Part shown: positions 23,155-43,591 of the stretch, in pieces | Position numbering within the stretch: position 1 is the first letter of the stretch | Layout of the letters: each line of letters begins with the position of its first letter | Assembly (NCBI RefSeq): GCF_023973825.1 | Contig: NC_090118.1 | Span: 528,501 to 592,500, forward strand | DNA: 64,000 bases | Origin: Plasmodium brasilianum | Taxonomy: Eukaryota > Apicomplexa > Aconoidasida > Haemosporida > Plasmodiidae | Reading direction: 5' to 3' | The notes under the pieces: model-generated | Told to the model about the DNA's origin: nothing | The model's input: only the letters and a program-made list of their open reading frames with translations | Databases searched by the model: none | Program-made: the position numbers and the translations under genes

Positions 23155-26100
23155 ATGAATAACATGGCGCATGATATCATAATGCAGACAAAGCCGTACA
23201 AGTTAGGGATTGAGGATATTCAAAATTTGGGGTCTTTATATTTTTTTGAAAATAACAAAAAGATTGAAAAGTATAATGAAGAAATAAATCTGCTGAAACA
23301 ACAGTAATACTCCAAGATGAGATGCAAAAGTGTGTGTGTGGTTACACGTGCATACGGGCATACATACGTATGTGCTTTGTAAATGCTGTGTGCCATGTAG
23401 CTGCTTTATTTGTATATGTATATCTGTGCATAACTTGGAAATAACAAAGAACTCAAATTTTAGAATAATATATCGCTTACGTGCGCAAGGAAAAATAGAA
23501 CAGCGGTGCATGTATATAGATATGTATACATATTGGAACTGTACGCTTTTATTTTTATTCGTCTTATTTTTATGAATTTCATTTTTATATACCTTATTTT
23601 TTTTAATTTTTTTTTTTTTTCACCCCGCCTTCTGTGTATCCCCACCCCGCATATGTAGACTGAACGACTTGAACGAAAAAATGGGAAAATGGTAATATAA
23701 TGAAAATATATGAAAATATAGAAATTAGAAGGATGTGCATAATTTCTTTTATTTTACACTCTCTTATTTTGTGTTGCAACTGCTATGACGTTTTTATTTA
23801 ACACCTTAATTTTTATTTTTATTTTCCTTTTTTCGTCTTCCTTTCCCCCCTTCCCTCCCAACCTTTTTTTGATTGTAACAGCGGATATATTCATAAAATT
23901 GTTGAGCCAGCCAAGTTCCCCGAGTACACATTTTGGTATTACGAGTTGAAGGAAATGGTACAACAATAAAAAGGGAAAATAAAATAAAATAATAAATAAA
24001 AATTAAACAAAATAAAATAATAAAAATTAAATAAAATAATAAATAAATAAATAAAAATTAAATAAAATAAAATAATAAATGAATAAAAATTAAATAAAAT
24101 AAAATAATAAATGAATAAAAATTAAATAAAATAAAAAGGGAAAAGGTTGCACATGATGTAGATGCGCATATTTGCCTGTACACATTCATGTGTGTATCTT
24201 TCCAAGTGGTAATACGAGTAGCTAACCAGTTTTCCTGTCGTGATGTTCATATAAATGGACATACATATACATTTATACACATATATGCGCATATATACAT
24301 ATGTATATACAACTGCATGCAATGTGATGTACTGCTAACTGCTTGAACTTATGCCATTGTCATTTTTTTTTTTTTTTTTTTTTCCCATCCCCTTGTACCC
24401 ATTGCACTACCAGAAGGAGTTCCAGGATTTAGTCATGTACGAAATAAAAAAGAAAAAAAAGCATTTTAAATTTTTAAGTTATAATTGTTTGAAATATTTA
24501 AGTAATAGAGAAAAAATGAAATTAAAAAAACAAGAAGAGGAACAAAAACGATTAAAAATACACTCAAAAAATATATCCTCATATATGGATCTATTTTGGA
24601 AAAAAATTGAAAAGCTTGTTTGGGAAGAGAAAAAAAGAGAATTACAAAAGACATTAAATAAAAAAAAAGAAATGAGGTTTAAGAAGTTTGTAAAAGGAGC
24701 TATTAAAAAAATTAAAAGTTCAAGAAATAATGCTCATGTGTTATTTGAAAATAGGTCCCAGAGTATCTGCTCAAATTCGAATAATAACAGTAGTGAACAT
24801 ATTAATCATTCCTGTACCGTGGGTAGTGAGCTTCAGAGTAGAAGGAACAGTATTGTAAGAAGTGGACGTAGTAGCATTGTGCGTAGTGGAAGGAGTAGTG
24901 TTGATCGAGGTCGACAGAGCAGCGTTGTGCGTGGTGGAGAGGACAACCTCGACCGTAATAACAACATGGAAGATAGTGATATAGATAAGGAGTTAAATGA
25001 GGAGGATCTAACAGATCAAGAAGAAGAGGACGTATTGTTAGATGAACAAATGGATTCTAGCGAAGAATCAGAGGAAAAGGAAAGGGAAATCAATCTGCTC
25101 GATGATGAAGCGAACATGCCTGTTGAAGAACTGCTCAAGCGCATCTACGGTTTTAAAAGCGGGGAGGAGTACATTAACTTGATGCAGCAGAAGGGTGCAG
25201 ATGAGGAAGTGGAAGAAGTAGAAGAAGTGGAAGAAGTGGAAGAAGTGGAAGAAGCGGAAGAAGTGGAAGAAGTGGAAGAAGCGGAAGAAGTGGAAGAAGC
25301 GGAAGAAGTGGAAGAAGTGGAAGAAGTGGAAGAAGTGGAAGAAGCGGAAGAAGTGGAAGAAGTGGAAGAAGCGGAAGAAGTGGAAGAAGCGGAAGAAGTG
25401 GAAGAAGCGGAAGAAGTGGAAGATGCGGAAGATGCGGAAGAAGTGGAAGATGCGGAAGATGCGGAAGAAGTGGAAGATGCGGAAGAAGTGGAAATGAGGA
25501 AGTGGAAGAAGTGGAAGAAGTGGAAGAAGCGGAAGAAGTGGAAGAAGCGGAAGAAGTGGAAGAAGCGGAAGAAGTGGAAGAAGCGGAAGAAGTGGAAGAA
25601 GCGGAAGAAGTGGAAGATGCGGAAGATGCGGAAGAAGTGGAAGATGCGGAAGATGCGGAAGAAGTGGAAGATGCGGAAGAAGTGGAAGATGCGGAAGGTG
25701 CGGAAGATGCGGTGGATGGGGATGAAACGAACCGAGCTGCAGTCAACGGGGTACAGAGGACGCTTGGTTTGTGCGCAGTATCGAAGGAAACAAAATGGAA
25801 TGAGAAGAAGAGGAAGTTCTCACCTGACAAGGATAACACGAGAAAATGCAAAATAATGAAGAGTAACTCGTTTAGCAAAAAGGATGAAGAGTTAGTGTGT
25901 AACATGGAAGAAAGGCACTTAACGAAAATACCACCATTTATAAAAGCAACATTACGTGACTACCAACATGCTGGTTTACACTGGTTATTGTATTTATATA
26001 AAAACAATATTAATGGAATATTGGCTGATGAGATGGGTTTAGGTAAAACGTTACAATGTATATCATTGTTAAGTTATCTTGCTTACTATTTGAACATATG

Positions 26101-29100
26101 GGGACCTCACTTAATAATTGTGCCAACGTCTATATTAATAAATTGGGAAATAGAACTAAAGAGATTTTCACCTTGCTTTAAAATATTATCGTATTATGGA
26201 AGTCAAACTGAAAGATTTAAAAAAAGAATTGGATGGTTTAATAGAGATTCATTTCATATATGTATATCCAGTTATTCTACAATTGTAAAAGATCATATAA
26301 TCTTTAAGAGAAAGAATTGGAAATATATTATCCTAGATGAAGCACATAATATAAAAAATTTTAACACGAAAAGATGGAATATTATATTAAGTCTAAAAAG
26401 AGAAAATTGTTTATTAATAACTGGTACACCATTACAAAATAGTCTAGAAGAGTTATGGTCTCTCCTTCATTTTTTAATGCCAAATATATTTACATCCCAC
26501 TTAGATTTCAAAGAATGGTTTTCGGATCCGTTAAATTTAGCCATTCAAAAAAGTAAAATTTATGATTCAAAATATTTAATTGATAGGTTACATACTGTTA
26601 TTAGACCATATATACTTAGGAGATTGAAAAAAAATGTAGAAAAAGAAATGCCGAATAAATATGAACATATCATAAAATGTAAATTGACAAGAAGACAAAA
26701 AATTATTTATGATGAATTTATAAATAATAAAAATGTACAAAACACTTTGAATGAAGGGAATTATATTGGTCTCATGAATGTATTAATTCAATTAAGAAAA
26801 GTTTGTAATCATTGTGATTTATTTGCTAATAAACATATTCAAACTCCATACTATTATATGATTCCTATAACTTTTTATCTTCCTCGTTTTTGTATAATTT
26901 TTGACAAAAATTATTACTTAGATTACTACTTAATTTTATTCTTGCACAATGAATTTACTTCATTAGGTGGGACTACTGTTACATTGAAGCACCACCATGA
27001 TAGAAGTGGAACAAACGTCAAAAATGATTACCAGTTGATTAGCGAAATAGATTCTCAGGAAGGTATCAGGGGGGATGTTCATATTGATTATGGGATCAAC
27101 AGAAACAGTGGCATTGGGAACGGTGGTAACAGCAATAGGCCAATCCCTCAAAAGAACTTTCCTAACGGGAGGAATCCCTTCGTTCGCAGCAAGGTAGGGT
27201 ATACCCCTCCAGAAGTAGAAGGAAGCACGTTAAAAAATAATATTTTCAATTCGTATGAAAAGAATGGTTATCATGTTTCTTCTTCATCTGTTCCCTCTGA
27301 CGTAGGGATGCCTCATACTGGTGCGCAAAATGCACAGTGTAATTCAGTTCCACTGAGTAGCGGTACCCTGATAAATTTAGTTCGAGGAGGTACTCCTCCT
27401 ATCCACAACAACATTGAGCAGGTGGAACACGCGTGGGTAGACTCATCAGTGGAAGTGTCGAAGAAGTCTCACTCATTTATCCACGCTAACAACACATGCA
27501 GTAGTCAAGTGAAAGAAGGAGATGGGGAAAACCAGCAACCTCCTTTTCAAAAAGATCAACAAAAAGGTTGTAACAGCAGTATAATTAACCACTCCATGGT
27601 GAAAAGCATGCATGAGAAGCACTCTCACACACGCAATTTTACCAGAATGGATGCAAGTGATACGGGTAAAAACAATATGAGCGGCGGACAGGAAAGTTTA
27701 GCTCCTCAGAACGAAGAAATCAAAAAGGAAAATCGTCTCAACGAGTACAGTACCGTGTATAGCAGCGTGTATAGGAACATGCATAGCGGCTTCAGTAACT
27801 CCAGTTGGGTAGGCAATTTGCGCAGAAATAATGAACCAAGTGCATATGATGTAAATATAGAGGATGTGCATAGCTATGTTAATAACCAAGTGTACAGAAG
27901 GAATAGACCCCGAAATCTGTTGAGTTACTCAGACGAATTTTTAAAAGAGTTAAATAACAATTATGATATATTGTCTATATATATAGATCCGAACAATAAG
28001 TACAAGAGTTATGACGAATATTTGTATAGCGTAGATTATGAACCAAGCAGCAGTGCAGCACTCTGTGAAAGCAATAATAACATGAACGTGAATAGCGGAA
28101 GAAACGTTAACATGAACAGCAGCGGTAACGTTAACATGATCAGCAGCGGTAACGTTAACATTAACAGCAGCGGTAACGTTAACATTAACAGCAGCGGTAA
28201 CGTTAACATGATCAGCAGCGGTAACGTTAACATGAACAGTAGCGGTAACGTTAACATGAACAGCAGCGGAAACGTTAACATGAACAATAGCGGTTATACA
28301 AACACGTATAGCAGCGCCAATTTTAACATGCGCGGCAGTGCCAATATGAGTGGAAATTACAATTGTAGTTATAATAACAGTACTAGTCATAAACCGTACA
28401 GCAAAAACTGGTCTAACGAATTTGCTAGTTTTAGAAAAAGAAATTTCATATACCGATATGAGATGAAAATTTTAAATAGTGAAACGCAGTATAAAAACTT
28501 TTTTACTGATGAAACGAATCAGAGTTACCTAAATTCACTGGAGCATAACTTGTGGGTTAAGAAGCAAAGATATATGGAAGAAAAGAAGAGGGAATATGAA
28601 AATAGCAAAAAAGATGTATTTGTCAGTGAGTATAACTATGTCAAAAAAACTAGGGCCCCTTTGTTCGGAAAGAACCTTCTAATGATGATAAAAAGAGAAT
28701 TTTCTAAAGATAAAAATATTGTTTACAACTGTAGTAATAATGTAATCATGGACGGTCTGTCCATTATGCGGGAAACGCGCGTACTAGACATACCAGAGGG
28801 TGGATTTGAACAGGGAGATGCAACTACTGGAAAGGGTCTCGTTGACTACGTGTGCAGTGATGGTACTACTGGTAGTGGTGGATGTGAGGGAAAGAGCCAT
28901 CTTGTCTTGGAGGTGCTATTCCCGACTATGGAGTGCTTTTTAAAGGAACATGGACCGATAATTGATAGGTTCACTATAATAAACACCCCCGCAGTGATCT
29001 GTGAGAGCCACAAGATATGCATCAACAACAATTTGTTAAATAACAATAAAGAGTTAGATACAATCATTAGAAAAATAAAAATAGCCACAAGAGTATACCA

Positions 29101-30523
29101 TGAAGCTTTTTTAAAACAGTCTATAATATTTCCATTAAATAAAGACATATCATTAGGAAGCGGTAAATTATTTGCTTTAGAAAAGTTACTATGTAAATGT
29201 AAAAGAGAAGGAAACAAGTGTTTACTGTTTACACAATTTATAAAAATGTTAGATATAATAGAAATATTTTTAAATCATTTAAATTATTCTTTTATACGAC
29301 TTGATGGATCAACAAAAGTGGAACAACGTCAAAAGATTGTAACCAAGTTTAATAATGATAAATCAATTTTTATATTTATATCATCAACAAGAAGTGGTAG
29401 TATTGGTATAAACTTAATTGCTGCTAATGTTGTTATTTTTTATGATACTGATTGGAATCCATCTATTGATAAACAAGCCATGGATAGATGCCATCGTATT
29501 GGACAAACCAAAGATGTGCATGTGTTCAGGTTTGTTTGTGAATATACTGTTGAAGAAAATATATGGAAGAAGCAACTACAAAAAAGAAAACTGGACAATA
29601 TATGTATTAATATGGGCAATTTTAATAATCAAACTATTACTACAAATGGAGTTAGTAATACAACTAGTATGAACATTAATATGAACACAATTGCAGATGA
29701 TGATAAACAGAATAACAATATTTCAACAAATTCAGAAGCTAGTAAAGACTGGTTTTCAAATGTTGATACTATTAAACAAATTTTTATTAATAAACAAAAT
29801 AATGATGAAGATGATGATATATACAAAGACAGACTCTTACATGAACATCTAGAGGATACTGAAAAAACAAATGTGCGTTTTGAAAAAACGTTGGAACATG
29901 TTGAGGATAAAGATGATATTCATGCTCTCCACGAAGTAAAGAAGGAAACTCAACACGTTATATCTCAGGACTTGCAGGTACATGTGGATATTTGGAAGTA
30001 TGTGAGTGTAATTTGGTGGAAGTTTGAACATATGGAAAGTGTCTTCTACCCCGAGTTTTCCTCTCTCCTTTATGTGTTTTGTTAACATTACATTTGCATA
30101 TCATTTACACTACATCTATATCGCGTTTGTTTGCCTATATGCCGTACTGTGCCTGCCTGTGCTTGCTCTTAAGGACAGTGAGGAGAGAACAAGTGGGCTA
30201 CTGTGCCGCCTGTTTTCGCCCAAACGGAGTGAATAATATTATTAATTTGCGCATATGTATACTTGATCTTACATGCGTACACCTCTTCTTAGGAATTTGC
30301 CAACAAGAATAATTTCCAAGAAACGTATACCCTCACCTCCTACTGTTTCAACTTTTTAAATGATAACTTGACGGATAACTTGAAACAACAAATCGATGAA
30401 ATGAAAATGAAAATAGAGATTGAGATGATGAATGCAGGAGAAGATGAAAATCCGTCCTTTGATGATTCTTCCAGCCAAAGTGAACAAGAGTCACAAATTC
30501 TTGAACAGACCACAAAATTATGA
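23155..30523 (+). CDS. SWR1/SRCAP-type SNF2 ATPase (HSA domain, split helicase)
   Basis: Five-exon model: join(23155..23303,23659..23691,23882..23957,24414..29977,30293..30523), about 2017 residues if one lost base near 25493 is restored. All four introns are phase-consistent. This chromatin-remodelling ATPase class carries an HSA helix for actin-related proteins (here about residues 125-190) and acts in the nucleus, in SWR1 by exchanging H2A.Z. Motifs seen: Walker A DEMGLGKT (near 26027), DEAH (near 26335), TGTPLQNSLEELW (near 26420). Lobe 2 has CLLFTQF, LDGSTKVEQR, SSTRSGSIGINL and the RCHRIGQ arginine-finger motif (29480-29500). A roughly 650-residue, Asn/Ser-rich insert splits the two lobes, as in SWR1/INO80 enzymes. 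An EEVEEA tract precedes lobe 1, and NVNMNSSG octapeptides sit in the insert. The frame breaks inside the Glu tract (see findings). INO80 is the main alternative assignment. Confidence 0.88.
23958..24135. repeat. ATAAAAATTAAATAAA-type array in intron 3
   Basis: Degenerate A/T-only repeat between the exons ending at 23957 and starting at 24414 of the SNF2 gene. No coding potential. Confidence 0.8.
25200..25715 (+). repeat. Coding GAAGAAGTG/GAAGAAGCG tract (EEVEEA)
   Basis: About 57 copies of a 9-bp unit (gaagaagtg, gaagaagcg, with gaagatgcg variants near the two right halves) encode an acidic EEV/EEA/EDA run in the SNF2 protein. The right half repeats the left half's order of variants, which suggests a segmental duplication of the tract. 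The break in frame at about 25493 sits at the junction of the two halves. The minus-strand Ser/Leu/Pro frame here is a shadow. Confidence 0.9.
28085..28300 (+). repeat. Coding 24-bp repeat (NVNMNSSG)
   Basis: Nine copies of a 24-bp unit, in frame, encode the octapeptide NVNMNSSG (with I or N at variable sites). They lie in the insert between the two helicase lobes of the SNF2 protein. Confidence 0.9.
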
Positions 30524-30830
30524 ACAGGTCAGAAAATTATGCACAGGTCAGAAATTTAAGTACAAACCACAAAATTACGTGCAGGTCAGAAAATTATGCA
30601 CAGGTCAGAAATTTAAGTACAAACCACAAAATTACGTGCAGGTCAGAAAATTATGCACAGGTCAGAAAGTTAAGTACAAACCACAAAATTACGTGCAGGT
30701 CAGAAAGTTACGAACAAACCACAAAGTTACGTACAAACCACAACATTACGTACAAACCACAACATTACGTACAAACCACAACATTACGTACAAACCACAA
30801 CATTACGAACAGGATAGAAATATATTACAA
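30503..30830. repeat. 19-bp array at the end of the SNF2 gene, with 57-bp higher order
   Basis: About 17 copies of a 19-bp unit (gaacaggtcagaaaattat, gtacaaaccacaaaattac and relatives). In the left part three units form a 57-bp super-repeat; the right part is a simple run of the gtacaaaccacaacattac form. The array starts inside the last exon of the SNF2 gene: its first unit supplies the final codons and the TGA stop. Two other frames stay open through the array because 57 is a multiple of 3. Confidence 0.88.
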
Positions 30831-31297
30831 ATGTGACAAGTTGAACAGAAATAGGACATTACGGAGAAAATGTACATGGTAAGAACAGCCCACTACTCGG
30901 GCAGGGTTCTTTATTTGCCTTGACTTACTGCACATCAAGTACTTTGAGATTTTCCTTTATATATTTACGTTTGTATGTGTGTATGCATATGCGTATATTT
31001 CCCCCAACACCACTGGGATATTATTTGGAATATACGGAACGTGGGCTTATATAGGTATCTTTGCCTTCATATGTGTACACATGTTATGTGTATCTGTATG
31101 CTTTAATTTTTGTACGTTTATTGATATCTCCTCATTGTCAATTAACGACCATATGTATTTGTATTATTTCCTTTGATCTACACTACTATATATGTATGTG
31201 CATGCACATGTGCATGGGAAAAAGAAAAAAAAAAAAAGCCTTCCACTGTACGTCTATACTCCATCTACGTAACTGGTGTGTAACATCTGCACACCTG

Positions 31298-31331
<34 letters not shown>

Positions 31332-32302
31332 TTATTTATGTGTGCTCTTCATGTATTTCTTAACAATTCTTTAAAATTAAAAAAAAAAAGAGAAAGTCGT
31401 GCAGGGAGATATATTTGTGCATACGTATTTCTTACTGTTTGTTTTTGCATTTGTATCATTATTTGTAAATGTGTATGCCGTAGGTATATGTTGGTGTGCA
31501 TTTTTCTACCCATATATATTCATATATATGTCCTTATTATTTGCGCCCGTACACGCATAAACATATACCTGTACTATATATGCATATATATATATATATA
31601 TATATATGTTACGACGCTGTAATTGTGTACACAAATGTGTATTTTTTTTATTTCTTTTTACCCTTTTTTAATTTTATAAAAAATATGAAGCATTAATACT
31701 GAAACATGATTTTTTTTAAATAAAAAAATTATGAAAAAAGGGAGAGAGCAGAGCAGTTACACTATCAGTTCATGAACTTGTACAGAAATATACGAATTCG
31801 TACGAATGAACATTGCATAGAGGCGGTTACCCCGACTCGTGTATGCTCACCGTCAGTACATAACACCAGTACGAACTCAAAATAAAAATTGCTTTTAAAG
31901 AAAAAAAAATAAAATGCACATGAAAATATGTTCGCACCTTAATTTGTGAAATAAAAAGTTTGATCGGGATAGGTAAATGATGACTGACGGTCCCAACTTT
32001 CGCTTTTGCATTTTTCGCTTTGTTTCGATTATCTTTGCTGATTTTATTTTATTATATTTTTTTTTTACTTAATTCAGTTCAAATGTATTCTTTTTTTATT
32101 TTATTGAATTCACTCTTATTTTGTTTTATTTAATAAAATGGGTTTTTTCAAAAAAAATAAAAGTACAAAATATAAGAAAAAAAGGAGCTACTCATGCCAA
32201 CGTCACTATCATGCGTAGCGCGTGCGTGTGATGCTTCAACTTTTGAAATAGTGTTTTAAAGCTGCGTGGTATTTTGTACATTATGTATACATTAATGGTA
32301 CG

Positions 32303-32342
<40 letters not shown>

Positions 32343-32646
32343 GTATATGTATATGATCTACTACGTTATATTTATACTTGACATAAACTTGCGATATACG
32401 TACATTAATATATTGGCAAAAAAATTATGAACAAGTCAGCAAAATAGCAAAGCAAATAGAAAAAAGAGATTCGCACCTGTTTTAAATTTTTTAAATATTT
32501 CAAATCGTTTCTAATCATATCACATTGCATTGCATTGTTTTATATTATTATTTTTTTTTTTCTTTTCTTTTTAAAAACGTACACAAACTAAGGTTTTCAG
32601 TTCATATGAATTAGCAAATTTTGTTTATTCTGTTTTCTTCTCACAC
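30831..32646. other. Intergenic region between SNF2 gene and LSM3
   Basis: Contains (TA)n blocks (31300-31335, 31588-31607, 32307-32340), a run of gagaaaaat repeats just downstream of LSM3 exon 1 at 32711-32755, and a locally GC-richer patch at 31800-31875. Short frames here lack splice support. No gene called. Confidence 0.55.
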
Positions 32647-33502
32647 ATGGAGAAAATAGCCTTAATACAGAGTAAGGCCTAATAATCACACAGCTTAAAA
32701 AAAAAAAAAAATGAGAAAAATGAGAAAAATGAGAAAAATGAGAAAAATGAGGAAAATTAGAAAAATTTGCATTATATTTTAGTGGACCTTATTTTATTTT
32801 CGAATTGTAATTTATTAATATGTTATCTTATTAACCTGTCGACTCGTTTTTCTTTCTTCCATCTCAAACTTGTCGGACCACTTCAATGCTTCGTAATTCT
32901 TACTGTGCGCATCACCCCCCTTCCCCTTTTTTGTAGATCCCTTGGATTACATACGACTAAACATGGAGGAGGAAATTTTTCTTAAATGCAAAGGAGAACG
33001 AGAAATAACTGGAAAGTTGGATGTAATGAAAAATCAGTGTATTACATTTGTTCACCATTGTATATAACACATCTTCTATTCATGTTGTTCTCTATTTATG
33101 TGTTCAACTACGCACACAACACATGCATATAGACACTAGTACGTACATAGCACATACACGACGTTTTCTCCCGCTCTGTTTCTACCCCATTTAAATTCCA
33201 AACAACTATTTCCTCTTCTTTAAAGGCATATGATAACCACCTGAATATGATCCTTTCCAACGCTCGCGAAACATACAAACATAGTGTAGTAGAAAATGAT
33301 GAAGAGTGTATTAAGGTAACAGTTGTACCGTTATATGACAAACAAAATTAATAATTTCTTACCTTGTTATGTAACTAATAGTATAACATTAAGCATAGTA
33401 TGACACGATATAAGGAATGAACGTACTGCTAACAGACTGCTGAATAAATGCAGATTGATATAACAAATAGAGTGACGAATTATGGGCCATATGTAGCTAA
33501 TT

Positions 33503-33541
<39 letters not shown>

Positions 33542-33614
33542 AATGGAAAGAAATTTAGACATGATTTTTGTTCGAGGAGACTCCATCATTTTAGTGTCAT
33601 CTGCAATGAAATAA
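32647..33614 (+). CDS. LSM3: U6 snRNA-associated Sm-like protein LSm3
   Basis: Four-exon model: join(32647..32671,32937..33022,33226..33315,33540..33614), 91 residues, every junction in phase. LSm3 is one subunit of the LSm1-7 ring (cytoplasmic mRNA decapping) and the LSm2-8 ring (binding the 3' end of U6 snRNA in the nucleus). The protein shows the full Sm fold. Sm1 comprises PLDYIRLNMEEEIFLKCKG, then GKLDAYDNHLNMIL with the LSm3-type AYDNHLN loop. Sm2 is FVRGDSIILVS near the C-terminus. The length agrees with the family (about 90-100 residues). Exon 1 encodes only eight whole codons; it is supported by a good A|GTAAGG donor and by phase, but the initiator exon of such a short gene is the least secure part. 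Confidence 0.92.
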
Positions 33615-34855
33615 AAGTTTATTCCTTCTCGAAAAATAAGAAGCTCAACGTTTGTACATTTGCACGTTTCTGTATATATGCATATACATATATATATGCA
33701 TATACATATATATATGCATATACATATATATATGCATATACATATATATATATATATATGTGTGTGTGCGTGTTTATTTGTCTGTGCCTGCTTGACATTG
33801 TTCGTATGGGTCTTTTTTGTAACCCTAGTTTTTACGCTTTTTACACACCTTAAACTTTTCGTACATTTTTTTTTTTTTTTTTTTTTTTTTTTTATTATTA
33901 CTAATTTTTCACGTAGACTTTTTTTCTCTATCCATTTTGTTCCAAAATAGAAGCTAATTATTAAACGGCATATCCTAATGAACACAAATTTGGAAGATAA
34001 AATTGGATAGGCATTAAATAAACAAAAATATTACCATTGAGCTGCACTTATATATTTAGCTAATGTGGTGAAGCTTAGCATTATAAGACACCTGTAAATA
34101 TACTTGCTCGTATGCTATAAGAGAAATGTACTACTACAATGAAAAATAGGACAGTAAAATTTGCAAAAATGATGAGTATAACGAACGCGTTAATACCTAT
34201 CTTTTTTTAAATTAAAAAATATGCCGTTAGTTTTAAAAAAATAAAATAAAAGCGAAACAAAAACAAAATGAAAACAAAATAAAAATAAAGAATGTAATAA
34301 GAGGATATATAAAATGAATTAATATTTCTTATAAAAACAAATTATTCTTTTTGCGTCAAATCTTATAACACGCACACTTGTGCTTCTTCCTTTAGTTTCA
34401 CTCTTCCATCTGCACTCGCTTCGATATTTCGTTTTCGCTTCCTACTATTTTGTTTTTGTATCCTGCCGCTTCGATTTCGTATCCTACTGCTGTAATTTCG
34501 TATCCTACTGCTTTAATTTCGTATCCTGCCGCTTCGATTTCGTATTTTGCCGCTTCGATTTCGTATCCTACCGCTTCGATTTCGTATCCTACTGCTTCGA
34601 TTTCGTATCCTGCCGCTTCGATTTCGTATCCTACTGCTTCGATTTCGTATCCTACTGCTTCGATTTCGTATCCTGCCGCTTCGATTTCATATCCTGCCGC
34701 TTCGATTTCGTATCCTGCCGCTTCGATTTCGCATCCTACCGCTTCGATTTCGTATCTTACTGCTTTATTTTCTCATCGTACCATTTTGTTTATGCTCCTT
34801 ACCATTTATATATATTACTTTAAGCTCTATTTTTCGTTCCTTTTTCCCCATAAAT
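33615..34855. other. Intergenic region with 21-bp array
   Basis: LSM3 3' region and leader of the CFAP70-like gene. It contains TATATGCATATACA repeats (33675-33765), a poly(T) tract (33868-33892) and the 21-bp array at 34425-34775. No gene is seen. Confidence 0.6.
34425..34775. repeat. 21-bp array upstream of the CFAP70-like gene
   Basis: About 15 copies of a 21-bp unit (cttcgatttcgtatcctgccg and close variants) end 80 bp before the ATG of the next gene. The unit has no stop in any plus frame, and one minus frame reads a clean EIEAAGY heptapeptide. It is noticeably more GC-rich than its surroundings. It has no ATG-led conserved protein and is called non-coding. Confidence 0.85.
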
Positions 34856-42981
<8,126 letters not shown>

Positions 42982-43554
42982 TAAAAAATAAATATATGCT
43001 TGATCAACAAAAAAGGGGCATACTTTAAGGATATCCCTTCATTTTTACGCATCAACTACGTGCGCAAAGTACGCATATGTGCATATATACCCATGTTGTC
43101 ATACACATTTGCGCTTACACTTACGCTTACGTTCATATTTACATTAACATGTACGTGTACATGTACTTGCACATGAGCAAATAACTGGAAACAAAATCTT
43201 TCACTTTTTTACTTCATCCAAGGTTTATACGCGTACATATATATATATATATATATCTATGTGTATATATTTATGTGTATATATTTATGTGTATATGTTA
43301 TGTACTAAGTACTACGTGTACACCGTGCATACGCGTTTTGAGGAATTTTTAACAGCTGATGTCGAACTACCAAAGGGATTAAAAAAAAAAAAAAAAAAAA
43401 CAACCTATAATTGCATTTTGCAAAAAGGTTAAATAATGTCAAGAATTTACGTTCAAGCATTTTTATGTCACTTGCTATACCTTAATAAAACCCTAAATTA
43501 TGTAAAATTGGGGGGGGGGGTCAAAAACAAATGAACAGATAAATACTTATGTTG

Positions 43555-43591
<37 letters not shown>

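Noticed and set aside
25502..25856. Two overlapping genes meeting in the Glu-rich repeat
   Set aside because: The Lys/Trp-rich continuation of the upstream frame is only the acidic repeat read out of phase. A single lost base explains both frames as one gene.
25174..25905. Minus-strand Ser/Leu/Pro-rich frame
   Set aside because: It is the shadow of the GAAGAAGTG coding repeat of the SNF2 gene.
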